64,000 bases of DNA, taken from assembly GCA_024516035.1 (NCBI GenBank), contig CM044967.1:19628810-19692809 (forward strand), given 5' to 3'. The position numbers and the translations under genes were made by a program. Each line of letters opens with the position of its first letter. The first letter of the stretch is position 1. The DNA is from Bactericera cockerelli (Eukaryota > Arthropoda > Insecta > Hemiptera > Triozidae). This document shows, piece by piece, positions 22,650 through 35,300 of the stretch. The notes under the pieces are model-generated. The model made no database searches. It was not told where the DNA came from and worked only from the letters and a program-made list of their open reading frames with translations.

Positions 22650-25600
22650 CCACTAAGGTGGATATTTTTAATTACAGTGTTTTCTAGGGCACCGTCAGCT
22701 AAGATGTTAATTGGTAATAGGTATTCATTAAAAAATGAATAGTTATTTATTTTTAAAAAAAATTGACTTAATTCCATCAAAACAATGTAGGTACAGTATA
22801 GCTGCCGATTTCTGTCGAAATGCCTGTATAATCTGTATATATTAGATAAAATTTCCTATTAACAATGAACACAGCAAAAGTTTTGTTTCATGGCGTTTTC
22901 AAAATGCTTTCCTAAAATTATCTTGATTTATAAGATTACCAGTGACTGAGAATTGAAAAAAAATTGTTTCACAATTTTTTTGGGATGTACCTTAAAGTGG
23001 TTAAATTTATCTACCTAGAAATATAAACGAATAACCAAGATATCTGAACAACATTATAATAGATCGAAAACCTAAAAAGTGGATTTACTATTTCCCTTCC
23101 AAGACACATTCATACTCAGAACTTTAAGTTCTTGGGAGTAAATTACCTAAACAATTTAAATATGAAATTTAAGGGCTAATAGATTTGATAATGACTGTGA
23201 TAGGTACTTTCAAGTGAATAAATTTGGAGAGCTCATTAGATTGATTAGATGTTGTGAAAGGAGCACTAAAAGGGTTTCGGATGAATATGAAAGAAACAGA
23301 AGAACATTGACAAAAACCAAATAGACCATAATTATGATTCAAAATGAATTATACATATTTTATCAAACTATAAACTAGCTGAATACATAGATATTGATAA
23401 AAAAAAAAAAAAAAAAAAAAAATCAGTATATCAGTATAAATAGAAAAGTGAGAAGTTGAGAAGATGCTCAAACAATATCGAAATAAACATTAGAGAGAAG
23501 CCCATAAAGACATATTGCTATGGGAGGAATATGCTTCACGTTCAGAACGTTAGAAAATAGTAAAATTGATAAACATAGGATGTAATGAATCTTTTTAATA
23601 GTATTATACGTATACTTTATGTCTCCATAAGATAAAGTGAATAGAAGCCATGAGCAACGAAAGAGTTTGGAACTGGTTAGTGACATCTGAAATATGCTGG
23701 TAGAAGGTAAACACACATGGATATTGAACAGAGCATCTACACAAACACAATAATAAAATATATGATGCCCATCGAAGAAGGCCAAAGGGAAAAAAGACTG
23801 GCAAGAAAATGTAAGATGTCGAAAAAGTTTCTCTTTTCTGACACCTGATCATGAAGACACTAGGAGCTGTAAAACAAATGCTTGGAAAGCTGTAAACAAG
23901 TCTTATAGAGTTGATTGAATGATGGTGTATGTAAGTTAATACAAAGCAAAACTGAACAAGTGTAGTAAAAACCTAGCCAGGACATCCAGATATAGTATAT
24001 CTTTAATTTTTAATAGGTATTTATGAAGTATAAGTTATATAAAGTATTTCAATTAGACACGTTTTTCAAAAAGTAGCTAATACTTTCAGAATAGTTAAGG
24101 CCCAAAAATTCAGGCCAGTAAATGAAAATTTGAAGACATGGAAAAAAATTTTGAACAAAATTTTCCCTTGTAAATTTCCACTTGGTCAGAATTTGAAATT
24201 TGGCAAGCTCAAAATCATCCTCAAATAGGTCTTTGTCAATATTGATTTGTGTAAACCTGACTTAATTTGGATAGTTGCATCTTCCTACTTATCTGAACTC
24301 ATGGTGTGAAAGCATACTTAAAGTACGAGGTCTATATTTGTCACAATTGCCTTGTTTCTTAACTGTCTAATTTCTATAACTATGTTGGTCTACATAATAT
24401 ACAGATGAAAAAAGCAGCCATTGATAACGTTCTGGAAGTGCTTGTCATAGTTATGAGCTTCCTTATAGAGACAGAGTTTCAGTTCTAAAGGATTTCACCT
24501 CTGTGAGTCTTCTAACGTCTACTATAAAGCCTCCCTAGGATGACAAAGGGGAACATCGTTTTGAATTTGTCAATGCAACCAATTAAATTCATTTTTGGTC
24601 ATGTTAAGTACTTGTCACGATGTATTGTGGTAACGAAACACTTTTGAAGCTGATTATGGACGAGATGTTGGTTCTTCTAGGAAGACATTTTGTTCTCATG
24701 ATTTTCGGTGTTCCTGCTTTCGTGCTAAGGAATAGAAATGTGTAGAGATATTAGTTGTGATTTTGAGTTTGGCTGGGGAAAACAAATTGAGTGTTTTCAT
24801 CAGTTTCAAGAGTAGTTACAGAAATTCCACAATGTGCCTGATCAATATCAGGAGAACATTAAATTTCCACTCTGAGCTCTTGAAGCTCAGAGTGCTTTGT
24901 GCATCATGTCTAAGGAATTTTACAGTACTTTATGAGTACTACAAAAGAGCAATAGATTTTGTTTACATAATTTTTAATTATCTAGAACTTTTTTGTTGTT
25001 GTTGTTAGGTAATTCATAAAAAAATCAACTGTATGAAACGGTGGTCCAGTTGGTTGATAAAGACTTCAGTGTTTTATCAACTTGGGTTTCAAATGGTTCA
25101 ATCTGTTGTTCATTTTAAAGCTTAGGAGTTGCTTTAACTTTACTTTATTTCTGGTAGTAGATATTGTTATGAAATTAATGAAATCTTTTCCAAAATTTAT
25201 TTATGTAGTCTATGAAAAAAATCATTATAGACCATTTTAAATCAAGTATTTCAAGTGCTTTTTTTTGTCTTTAACTTTTTCTTCACAGGTAAATTAAATA
25301 CAGTACATTTTAAATGAGGGTTTCACTTTGGAGTTGGAAGATGAAAAGTATTTAATAAATGAATGAGTACCCATTACGAATTATAATGCCTTGAGAAAGT
25401 TTCTAAATGCAAATTATGTAACCTATCCCAGATATAAAATTTAATGTACCTACCTATAATTTTGAGAAAAACTTACTTGGCAACAAGTAACAACCAAAAT
25501 CCAAACCTCAGAACCGAAAGGATTTTCTTCTACAAATCTTTAGATTTTTAAATTTAATAAATAATTATAATTTCAATACTTTAAGTCGAATTCATGTAGA

Positions 25601-27715
25601 TTCTCAGCAAATTTGGATATTTTCATAGGTGAAGGGTGGAAATTCGTGAATTGAACACCGACATCGTAGGGGGTTTAGTGGGGTTTCAAAATGTTAGTTT
25701 CGAAGTGAAAAAATAATAAGTAAAGAAATTATTCGTAAAAAAATGGAAATTTAAGAGAACGCTCTATCAGAACCCGATATTTCAATATGAACAAAAACTT
25801 CCAACCCAGAAATTTTACAGGGAAAAACGGCGTTTTTGCCGTGAATTTGAGCAAGTTGATTTCTCAAAACGTAAAAGCATCCCAAAAGAATCGCAGAGGT
25901 AAACTTTCCAAACCTCCTCTCGCGTCTCAATTTTGCCGCACAGCAAAAGTTCTTTCGGAAGAAAGCGTTCCTATGTAAATGTTATGGGATTTTTGACCGT
26001 CAAGAAAACGGCCATAACTTGAAAACGGTTTAAAATTTTAAACTTTTGTTGGAGTTTTCTGAACTTTGTACGACTAATTCACCTGTTTTTTGAAAAATGA
26101 GGACAATCAGAACTAAAAAGAAATTTAGGTAGGTACCGAGGGTATCAACAATACAACATTCCATCTTTATAAGGCTTCGTGTACAGAGCTGGACCATCTC
26201 ACACACTAACAACATACACTCAAGCTAGGAGAAAACACGGACACACAAGCATACACCAGAAATTTTAAACTATCGGGACCCCCAAATCTATATTGGATTT
26301 GAAAACTGAACATCAAAAGTTTCAGCCCATTATTTCCTCTACGATACGAGATAAGAAAATTTCAATATAAATTAATATCGTTAAAAATAATAGGTATCGT
26401 ATTTTTCTATGAAATATTTTACAGAAATTCAAATGTCCAGTTTCCAGAGATGAAAAAGGAAAGAGATGAGAGAGGAAAGATATACCTAACTTCCTTTCTC
26501 TTCATTATACACTCTATTATGATTATTATTCTAAAGGAGCAAGGGGAGATAGGTAGAAGGGTGAAAGATATGAACGAACGGACAGTAATGTTAGGAAGGC
26601 AGGAGGATGAGGTTTCTGTGGAATGGGAGCAATTTGCGAAGCAAGCACATACGCGACATGATGAAGGAGTGGGTAGAAATGCAAAGTTACTGAGCTCAGG
26701 CTATTGATCGAGTGACCAACCCCCTTGGTTGCTTTGCAAAGTCCGTCTTACACACATATAGTGGACACTATACTACCTACTCTGTATGCAAGTAACAAAC
26801 AGCCCTTCCCTCACATCTTTCCTTGCTCCTGGTGTGACAAAATGTTATCCCGTTTGCTTTTGCCTGTAGCATTTGTTCATTTTCAATCGAATTTTCTATT
26901 TTACGCTGGATCCAGGGAGCGCTGTTTTAAATATTTAAAACTTCAATATATATTATTTCGTCAGAATCTAATTTTGAATATTAAATTGTATGAATATTCT
27001 AACACAATTATGGTTGGATTTATACGTGAATTTGAATTTTCTTTTGTTACTGTACACGAGATTCATCTCTAAACAGCACACATACACATCCTTTATCTTA
27101 CGCTATAGTACAGAGATGAAGTCAGTCAGAATTAGTTTAAACAGAAAAGTGAGAAGTTTTGAATACTCAGGCCATCAACTAACTTCTCTATTTTAATAAA
27201 ATATATAAACAGAAACGTGAAAAAGCCACTAGTTGTAGACAGAAATCGGTTGCTACAACGACAAAGCCCATCCTTTAGACATTCATAGTGATCAGGCAGG
27301 CTCTATCCACTTTGTAATACCCTCCCTCCCACCCACTCAAGCAATAGAATAAAAAAAATCATGAACAAATATAAAGATTATAGTCGCCCTTCGAATATTC
27401 ATACAAACATCCAAAGAAAAATGAAACGGTTTTTTTGATTTAGTTAAATTTAAATAGGTACATTTGAAATTTTCACATTCGGCCATCTCATTTTTAAGCA
27501 TGCTATTCATTTATTTCTTCAGTTTAACTCGAGACACCAACAGTTATCTACTAGAGATGATCATTCCATTTATTTTTTTATTATTATTATTTTAGCGACG
27601 CTGTGAAGTAAAAATTCAAGCAGTATTTAAATAAAACTCGGCTTCTCAAATTTGGAGTCTAAAATTCACAGTTTGCTATAAAATAAAATTGTTAATGAAT
27701 AATAATGATGTGGCC
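22650..27715. other. Long AT-rich stretch without a supported gene
   Basis: About 5 kb. It contains an A-run (23400-23422), a perfect 11-bp-stem hairpin at 24868-24894 (CACTCTGAGCT, 5-nt loop, AGCTCAGAGTG) and a possible very decayed tRNA-like piece near 25030-25100. Small frames such as 26450-26707 have a protein-like start but no domain or splice context, so I do not call them. Confidence 0.5.
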
Positions 27716-27775
27716 CAATTTATACTACCCAATTTGGACTGCGGTACATAAATCCACTAGTAAGCCCAAGACGTA

Positions 27776-27977
27776 TAATAATATCGCCTTATTTATACTG
27801 CCCGATTAGGACTATTAAGTCCCATTATTCCAGCAGTAAGCCCAAGACGTATTATTATGTGGTAAAAATCCCAAATGGGAGGATAACTTGTCATGTCCCG
27901 GCTGGGTTTCGAACCCGCGACCTCTGGTGTCTCTGGATTTACAGAGTGCCACCTTTACCACTGAGCTACCGGGACAG
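27776..27977 (-). repeat. SINE family A (tRNA head), nested with a truncated copy
   Basis: The minus-strand head at the right end has GTAGCTCAGTGGTAAAGGTG (box A) and GGGTTCGAAACCC (box B). The body has AATAATACGTCTTGGGCTTA and a (TTA)n tail at the left. A truncated copy in the same orientation abuts at 27719-27775, and a decayed tRNA-like head lies at 28005-28075. Confidence 0.85.
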
Positions 27978-28079
27978 ACATGTGGTTAATATCCCAATAA
28001 CATGTCATGCCCCGGGTAGAATTTGAACCATCGTCCTCCAGGTTACAAGTCCACTGCCTTGGTGCTTGATACTAGGTTG

Positions 28080-28990
28080 GTGATGAGCCTTTCTAACAGT
28101 AGATATTGTATAATTATTGGGTAGAATCTAATGCTTTGCTCAGTAAGCTTTATATTGGTATACCCTGAATAACATTAAATGGACACAACTAGCGCCAAAT
28201 CATCTAAACACTCTGAATAATTATATTTTTTATTTGGTACTTCATTATAAATTTACAATATTATTGATAACACAAGTTAACATAGAGTTAAATAAAAGAA
28301 ATAGCTAGATGCATTGCATTTTTTTATTATAGGTACAAGTAGATAAATAATTTGTATCAAGTATAAATTTTGTATTGAAACAAGTCCTAGCTTGTTTGAT
28401 AAATTTATTTTTGACTAGCGCCACAAAGACTAGCGAAGCCAAAAGCGAACTAATAGTTAAATATCAGGTACGAGTAAAAGAAAGTTAGGATTCGATTAAA
28501 AAAAAAAAAAAACCTAACCTAACTCGAATATATCAAAAAAAGTAAGAAAAAAATAAATTTAAGCCAAATTCAAATCGCAGTCCAAGAAATCTTCTATAAA
28601 ATAAAATGCTAAAGATTTCAAAAATCATGAGAAATCTCCGTTTTACAGCTGTCAATATCTTTCTTGTCTGAATCATAAGGTTGATATTCAGCTTTCCCAG
28701 GCTTAAAAAATATGTTTAAGAAATAATTCTAATTTGAGGGAAAAAAAAAAAAAAAAAAACCCAAAAACCACATTTAATGTAACATAAAACACCAATAAAA
28801 TGCAATATCTTGAATTGAAATCCTGAATTGAGGGTTGATAATAAATTAAAGTCAATCAAGTTACTTCGGATACTGATTTGTGCCTTCACTATTAACACAT
28901 GGGTTGAACCCGTAAATTTGTTTATAAAAATAAAAAAAACCACTGATTTATAAAGGAAGAAGATTCAACCCCAAATTATTATTTAATGTA
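28080..28990. other. Non-coding, no recognisable feature
   Basis: AT-rich, with A-runs at 28499-28513 and 28741-28759. It lies 3' of the minus-strand Ig gene. Confidence 0.5.
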
Positions 28991-28995
28991 GGATA

Positions 28996-29157
28996 AGGTA
29001 ACATTTTCTGGTAACCAGCCGGGACATGACACTTTTTCCACCCACTTGGGATATTGACCACATAATAATACGTCTTGGGCTTACTGCTAGAATAATGGGA
29101 CTCATTTATCCTAATCGAGCAGTATAAATAAGGTGAAAATACTATTATTTTATTATT
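28996..29157 (+). repeat. SINE family A, 5'-truncated
   Basis: Starts within the end of the head (CAGCCGGGACATGACA) and continues through ACCACATAATAATACGTCTT to a (TTA)n tail. It lies about 75 bp beyond the stop codon of the minus-strand Ig gene. Confidence 0.75.
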
Positions 29158-29186
29158 ATTTCTTGATTGTTTTACTAATTTGGATT

Positions 29187-29192
29187 TTTATT
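29187..29192 (-). terminator. Candidate polyadenylation signal of the Ig-domain gene
   Basis: AATAAA on the minus strand, 38 nt beyond the stop codon. Position and motif fit; cleavage site not known. Confidence 0.5.
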
Positions 29193-29229
29193 CTAATCTT
29201 TTATCATCTTTACAATATTTTTGCAACAA

Positions 29230-29391
29230 TTACTGCCCGTCATAGAGTACGTAATCTGTTCGAAATCCTCTCCTGTCGATAGCAAAGGGATTGTCAGCGA
29301 TACACTCATAGTATCCTGCGTCCTTCTGGGTAGCAGGATCAATTTCCATCTTGGACTTTATCGTATTGTTTCCTAGGAACCTCTCATGAAC
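29230..29391 (-). CDS. Ig-domain gene, exon 3
   Basis: Follows an acceptor with TTTTTTCCAG. Encodes 53 residues starting VHERFLGN and containing KMEIDPATQKDAGYYEC, the F-strand signature with the second disulphide cysteine, then the stop TAA at 29232-29230. Protein-like codon use contrasts with the AT-rich flanks. Confidence 0.9.
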   Translation of the reverse strand, partial: VHERFLGNNTIKSKMEIDPATQKDAGYYECIADNPFAIDRRGFRTDYVLYDGQ

Positions 29392-32300
29392 CTGGAAAAA
29401 ATCAGACCGGATTCAGAATCGTACCAGCTGACAACATATTATTATTATTAAATTCTTTATTAGATAATAAGTCATAATTATGTACAATACAAAATATAAT
29501 TATTTAAAAAAATAAAAATGGAAACAATATAAACAATAAAAAGGGGGAAAAAGATAAATATACATACACACATAATATGTCCTAACTAAAGGTCGGGGTT
29601 ATTGCCTACTAGCGGGCTGTCGCCCGCTTTGCGGGCCGAGGCATGGCCGTGAAAGCAAAATATGATAATAAATTGGCAGGCTATTTCATTGTGTTTACAT
29701 GCATCACTTGGATGTATTAAATTTTGTACTTACAACATACAATATAAAAGATAGTAATTTTCATCTTGTTTAATAGGAAAATTATTATTTTTCTTTTTGA
29801 GACCTTCCATCAACAACAAAAAATCTTTTCTCACAGAAAAAACGCTTGCATACGAGTCTGCAACCATTGGGACATTTTCATCTTTACTATTCAAGGTCCA
29901 AAACCCAACTGACCAAATTTCGTATTGTGCGCATGACACATACCTTCTCTCTTCTCTCCCTCTACAATTCAATACTTCGCCATTGTGCGCATGACACACA
30001 CTTTCCCTCTTCTCTCCCTTTACAATTCAATATTTCGTTACATAATATCGTTACATAATATCGTTACATAATTTCGTTACATAATATCGTTACATAATTT
30101 CGTTACATAATATCGTTACATAATTTCGTTACATAATATCGTTACATAATATCGTTACATAATATCGTTACATAATATCGTTACATAATTTCGTTACATA
30201 ATTTCGTCACATAATTTTGGTTATGTGCCAGAGCAAAGACATGAAAATGTCAAAAATCTTTTTCGCCAATGGCAGGTGTTGTAGTGGGAGTTTCGAAAAA
30301 TCCCGTCTTATTGCACATCTAGACTATAAGACAAAGCTACCTACCAAATTTCAGCTTCCTAGGACTTACGGTTTGGGCTGTAGAGCGATGATCAGTCAGT
30401 GGTCAGTGGTCAGTGAGTGACTTTGACATTTATATATTAAGATGGCAATTTCTTCCACCCAACATAAACCTCACCCAGCCTGCGATGGGCTGGAATTTCC
30501 AACCTCATCTGGTCTTTACTTGATAATTAGTATTTTTGACATTTTCATGTCTTTGCTCTGGCACATAACCAAAATTATGTGACGAAATTATGTAACGATA
30601 TTATGTAATGATATTATGTAACGAAATTATGTAACGATATTATGTAACGATATCATGTAACGATATTATGTAACGAAATTATGTAACGAAATTATGTAAC
30701 GATATTATGTAACGAAATTATGTAACGATATTGACATTTTCATGTCTTTGCTCTGGCACATAACCAAAATTATGTGACGAAATTATGTAACGAAATTATG
30801 TAACGATATTATGTAACGATATTATGTAACGAAATTATGTAACATTATGTAACGATATTATGTAACGATATTATGTAACGATATTATGTAACGAAATTAT
30901 GTAACGATATTATGTAACGATATTATGTAACGAAATTATGTAACGAAATTATGTGACGAAATTATGTAACGAAATTATGTAACGAAATATTAAATTATAA
31001 AAATGAAAATGTCCCAATGGTTGCAGACTCGTATGCAAGCGTTTTTTTTCTTCTAAATCATTGCCGGAATTTTTTTTTAAAATTTTGTGAAACAGTTAGA
31101 CCCTCGGATCTGTTTCACACCATTATCTATACACTTTTATATTCAGGATACTGGATAGGACGAACTTAACTAATCTGACAGCTATCCTGTATTGTCGGAA
31201 GCTCAGAGAAGTGAAATTCTGTTCATAGTAGTAGTTCATACGTGCACTGGTGGTCAAGTGGTTAACGCCCTAGTCCAGTTAGCGTAGGGATCCGTTGGTT
31301 CGAATCCCACCCAGGGCATGAATTTTTCCTCATTAATTTGAGTTTGTGAGCACATAATAATAAGACTCTGAGCGTTAGGTGGTAGAAAATGCTTTGAGCA
31401 TTACCCTTTATTTATTTTATTTATTTAGAAACTCTTTATTAGCAGAACATATATACAGACAAACAATGGTAAAAATTAAATATAAAATTGACAGTATTAA
31501 TAATATAAACAAGAAAAAAATAAATAAAATATATACATATGTCCTAACTAAAGGGCGGGGTTATTGCCTATGGCAATCTCTTCCACCCAACCTTTCAGTA
31601 AGGAGTATTATTATTACTTAGGAACATTGATTGAAAGCATAGTACAAATATTTCAATGATAATATTTTTTGTTTTTCTAAAAAGAAAAGATAATTTTTTT
31701 CACTTCGTAGCCATGCAACATTAGCTACTGTAGACGCTTGTGGTCTGTGTTATAGCTTGCCCATCCCGTAGTATGCCTCCCCTCTGATGGGCGAGAAGTG
31801 ACACAATACTTCCGATTTAGGTGCTGGGTCAACACGACTTTCAAACAACAGTAACCAAATTTTGAATACAATTTTTTTTATCGGTACTGGGGATCGAACC
31901 TGGGACCTACGGCAAGCGAGTACCTTGCAACTGAGCTAATCGCGCGCTATAGAGTATATTACATTATTTTATAAAGAGCTTGTATAATTTTACTGTACAT
32001 GTACTGTACATTTAGATTTAAAAAAAAAAAACACATTGTCCTGTCGGCTGTTCACAAGTATTAGCATGTATTTGAACCACAGGAGTGTTAGAACATGCTA
32101 GCATAATATCAATGCTGTAGTCACTGTGGCAGAGCGAGTTAGCGCGCTAGGCATTGCACACATGGTGACCTGGGTTCGATTCCCAGCGGGGGAGGATTTT
32201 TTCTGCTCTGTACTTGGATGTTCGGGGTCCACTCATACCTCGTGAGGAAAAATGAGTAGCTGCTTTAATGTGAAGCAGCGACCAGTGGCAGAATCTTAGG

Positions 32301-35300
32301 CAAAAAAATAATACAAGATATTGTAAAATAGCGTGGTAAAGATTCTGCGCTACCCACTAAAATTGTGACATAATAACACAAAGAAAAAGCATTATATTAT
32401 TTATTATTATATAATATCAATGCTATGATCAAAGTATTATGCTAAACTTTTACACACAAATGCGGACACTAGCTCTTCGCTGAAATTAATCGAATGAATA
32501 GTAATAATAAACTGGTGTGACACCACACGACTTTTCTTATCACTCGAAAATAAGTCAGATTCCGCCACTGGTGACTCAACGGTAACAGCTAAATGTCTAC
32601 TCGCAATCAGCACCTCAAAATCATTAGATTTGATATGTTACAACCCCATTCTAAGATGAATAATAAAAAACATAGTCCAAGCGGGACCTGCACTCTACAG
32701 GGTCCTTGGACTAACTACCGGCTAATTGGGGGCGGGTTCCAAAAAGTTCAAGATATCTAAAAAGCGATCGGAGAAAGCCCTATTATTTTTTCATTCTAAG
32801 AAAATGTTGTTTTCTAACTTTTTTGTATCGTTAACCAATCCAAAGGAACGGCCTTTCAATTGACTAAATGAAAAAAGAGAGAGAAAAATGTTGAGTTGAA
32901 ATTTATTGAGATAATATACAATATTGTATGAACACAATTGCTTAAATCTAATATAATCTCTATATATAAAACAGAAAAAAGGACTACCTACCTACCTATG
33001 TTTGTTTGTCCGGAGTTGTTTAGCCAAAACGGTAAGAGATAGCGAAAAATGTCTCAGAATTGACCCTCCCAAAACCATTATCGCTTTGTCCAGAAAAATT
33101 ATAAAAAGTTCAAAAAGGCATTGCTGTCCAGCAGTACGGCCATGCCTTAGTAAATTTGAAATTTAGTCCCGTTGCAAAGCACGGGCAAACGGCTAGTAAT
33201 CTAATATCCCACAAAAAAACTACCGTTAAAAAAAGGGCCAAGTTCCAGAACTCCTATCCAAAAATGTTTCGCCAATGAATGCAGTGATATCTTGTTTACG
33301 GCCAAGTTATCTTGGTACTAAACTATTTCTTTAATTCAAACCCGTTTTCTGAGTTCCTCATTTTGTATGTTTTTAACTGCAAACTATCCTCTAACTTGGC
33401 CAGTTTTATGCCATCGGTTGTATGGAATATTACGACAAGGAGCGAACTGGCCAAGTTAGAGGATAGTTTGCAGTTAAAAACATACAAAATGGGGAACTCA
33501 GAAAACGGGTTTTAATAGAAATAGTTTAGTACCAAGATAACTTGGCCGTAAACAAGATATCACTGCATTCATTGGCGAAACATTTTTGGATAGGAGTTCT
33601 GGAACTTGGCCCTTTTTTTAACGGTAGTTTTTTTGTGGGATATCATTACTTTTTGTAAATGTTTCGTTTAACAAACATGCACAGCTCAGCACATGCAGTT
33701 TCATTATTTTTTTATGAAAAATTTCAGGATTCTTCAGTTTAATATGCTCCCTAAAACGACAGCGTTAACTTAGTGCAAAAGTGCCGGTTTTTAGATATTT
33801 CCTGTATTTTTACAGTAAACCCTATAAACATGCAAAATTTCACCTTCTTAGTTAGTAGGCAAGTGCCTCATTATTTAGATCCATAATCGAGTATACTACC
33901 TCCCTAAAACAACACCGGTTAACAGGAGGCTAAGTGCGAAAGTTTCAGTTTTCAGATTTTTCCCTGTATTTTTACAATAAACCCGAGCACCATGCAAAAT
34001 TTCAGCTTTCTAGGTAGTAGGGAAGTGGCTCATAATTTATATGCATAATCGAATATACTTCCTCCCTAAAATGGCACGGTTTAACAGCAAGATAAGTGCG
34101 AAAGTTCCAGTTTTCAGATTTTTCCATGTACTTTTACAATGAACCCTAGCACCATGCAAAATTTCAGCTTTGTAGATAGTAGGGAAGTGCCTCATAATTT
34201 ATATGCATAATCGAGTATACTTCCTCCCTAAAACGACACCGTTTAACAACATGATAAGTGAAAAGTTCCGGTTTTCAGATTTTTCCCAGTACTTTTACAA
34301 TAAACCCTACCAGTATGCAAAATTTCAGCTTTCTAGGTAGTAAGGAAGTGCCTCATTTTTTATATATATATAATAGTATACTTCCTCCCTAAAACGACAC
34401 CGTTTAACAGTTTTCAGAACTTTTTCAGATTTTTTCCTGTACTTTTACATTAAACCCTACTATCATGCAAAATTTCAGCTTTCTAGGTAGTCGGGAAGGG
34501 CTTCATAATTTAGATCCATAATAGATTATATATTTTCTCCCTAAAACGACACCGTTTTACACCATGATAAGTGAAAAAGTTCCGGTTTTCAGATTTTTCC
34601 CTGTACTTTTACAATAAACCCTACCATCATGCAAAATTTCAGCTTTCTAGGTAGTCGGGAAGTGCCTCATAATTTTGATGATCTGTCAGTCAGTCTGTCA
34701 GTCAGTCAGTCAGTATCAAAATCGCAAATTTCAAAATTACATTCCTCTGAAAGTTTTTTGCATAGAGTCTTGAAAGTTTCAATGTCATTTTAATGATATT
34801 AGTACAATCTCTGTTCCAAATTTCATATCTTTATAATCAATTGAACCGAAGATATGAGGGTGTGAAAAACCGGGTGAATCGGTTCGTGTAAAGATACACT
34901 GCCGTGCTTGCTGGAACTTGGCCTGGCGCACTGCCGTGCGCTCAGATAATAAAATATGAGAAATTTTTTTTTAATGTGTCCATTAATTGATATGAAAATT
35001 CACCTGGAAATATTTATGGAACGTGAGTTCTATATCGTCCTTGTACCAGGTGATGTGGGGGCGGGGCTCTCCACTCGCCATGCAGAAGAAAGTTATCTTC
35101 CTACCCAGCATGTAGTCGAACTCAAAGTGAGACGACTTGACGATTCTGGCCCCCTGAAATTAATCAAAATTTGAATTCTTATAAATTTTCATCATTAAAT
35201 TTCTAGTTATTATGTTTTTCTAGTCATATAATCTCTATATATAAAACAGAAAAAAGGACTACCTACCTACCTACCTACCTACCTACCTACCTACCTTTGT

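Noticed and set aside
24868..24894. Perfect short hairpin as a microRNA precursor
   Set aside because: An 11-bp stem is too short for a pre-miRNA.
26450..26707. 85-residue charged frame
   Set aside because: No domain, no splice context and no recognisable relatives; insufficient to call a gene.
34956..35174. Plus-strand 72-residue frame
   Set aside because: It is the antisense of Ig-gene exon 2, which has splice sites and domain residues on the minus strand.
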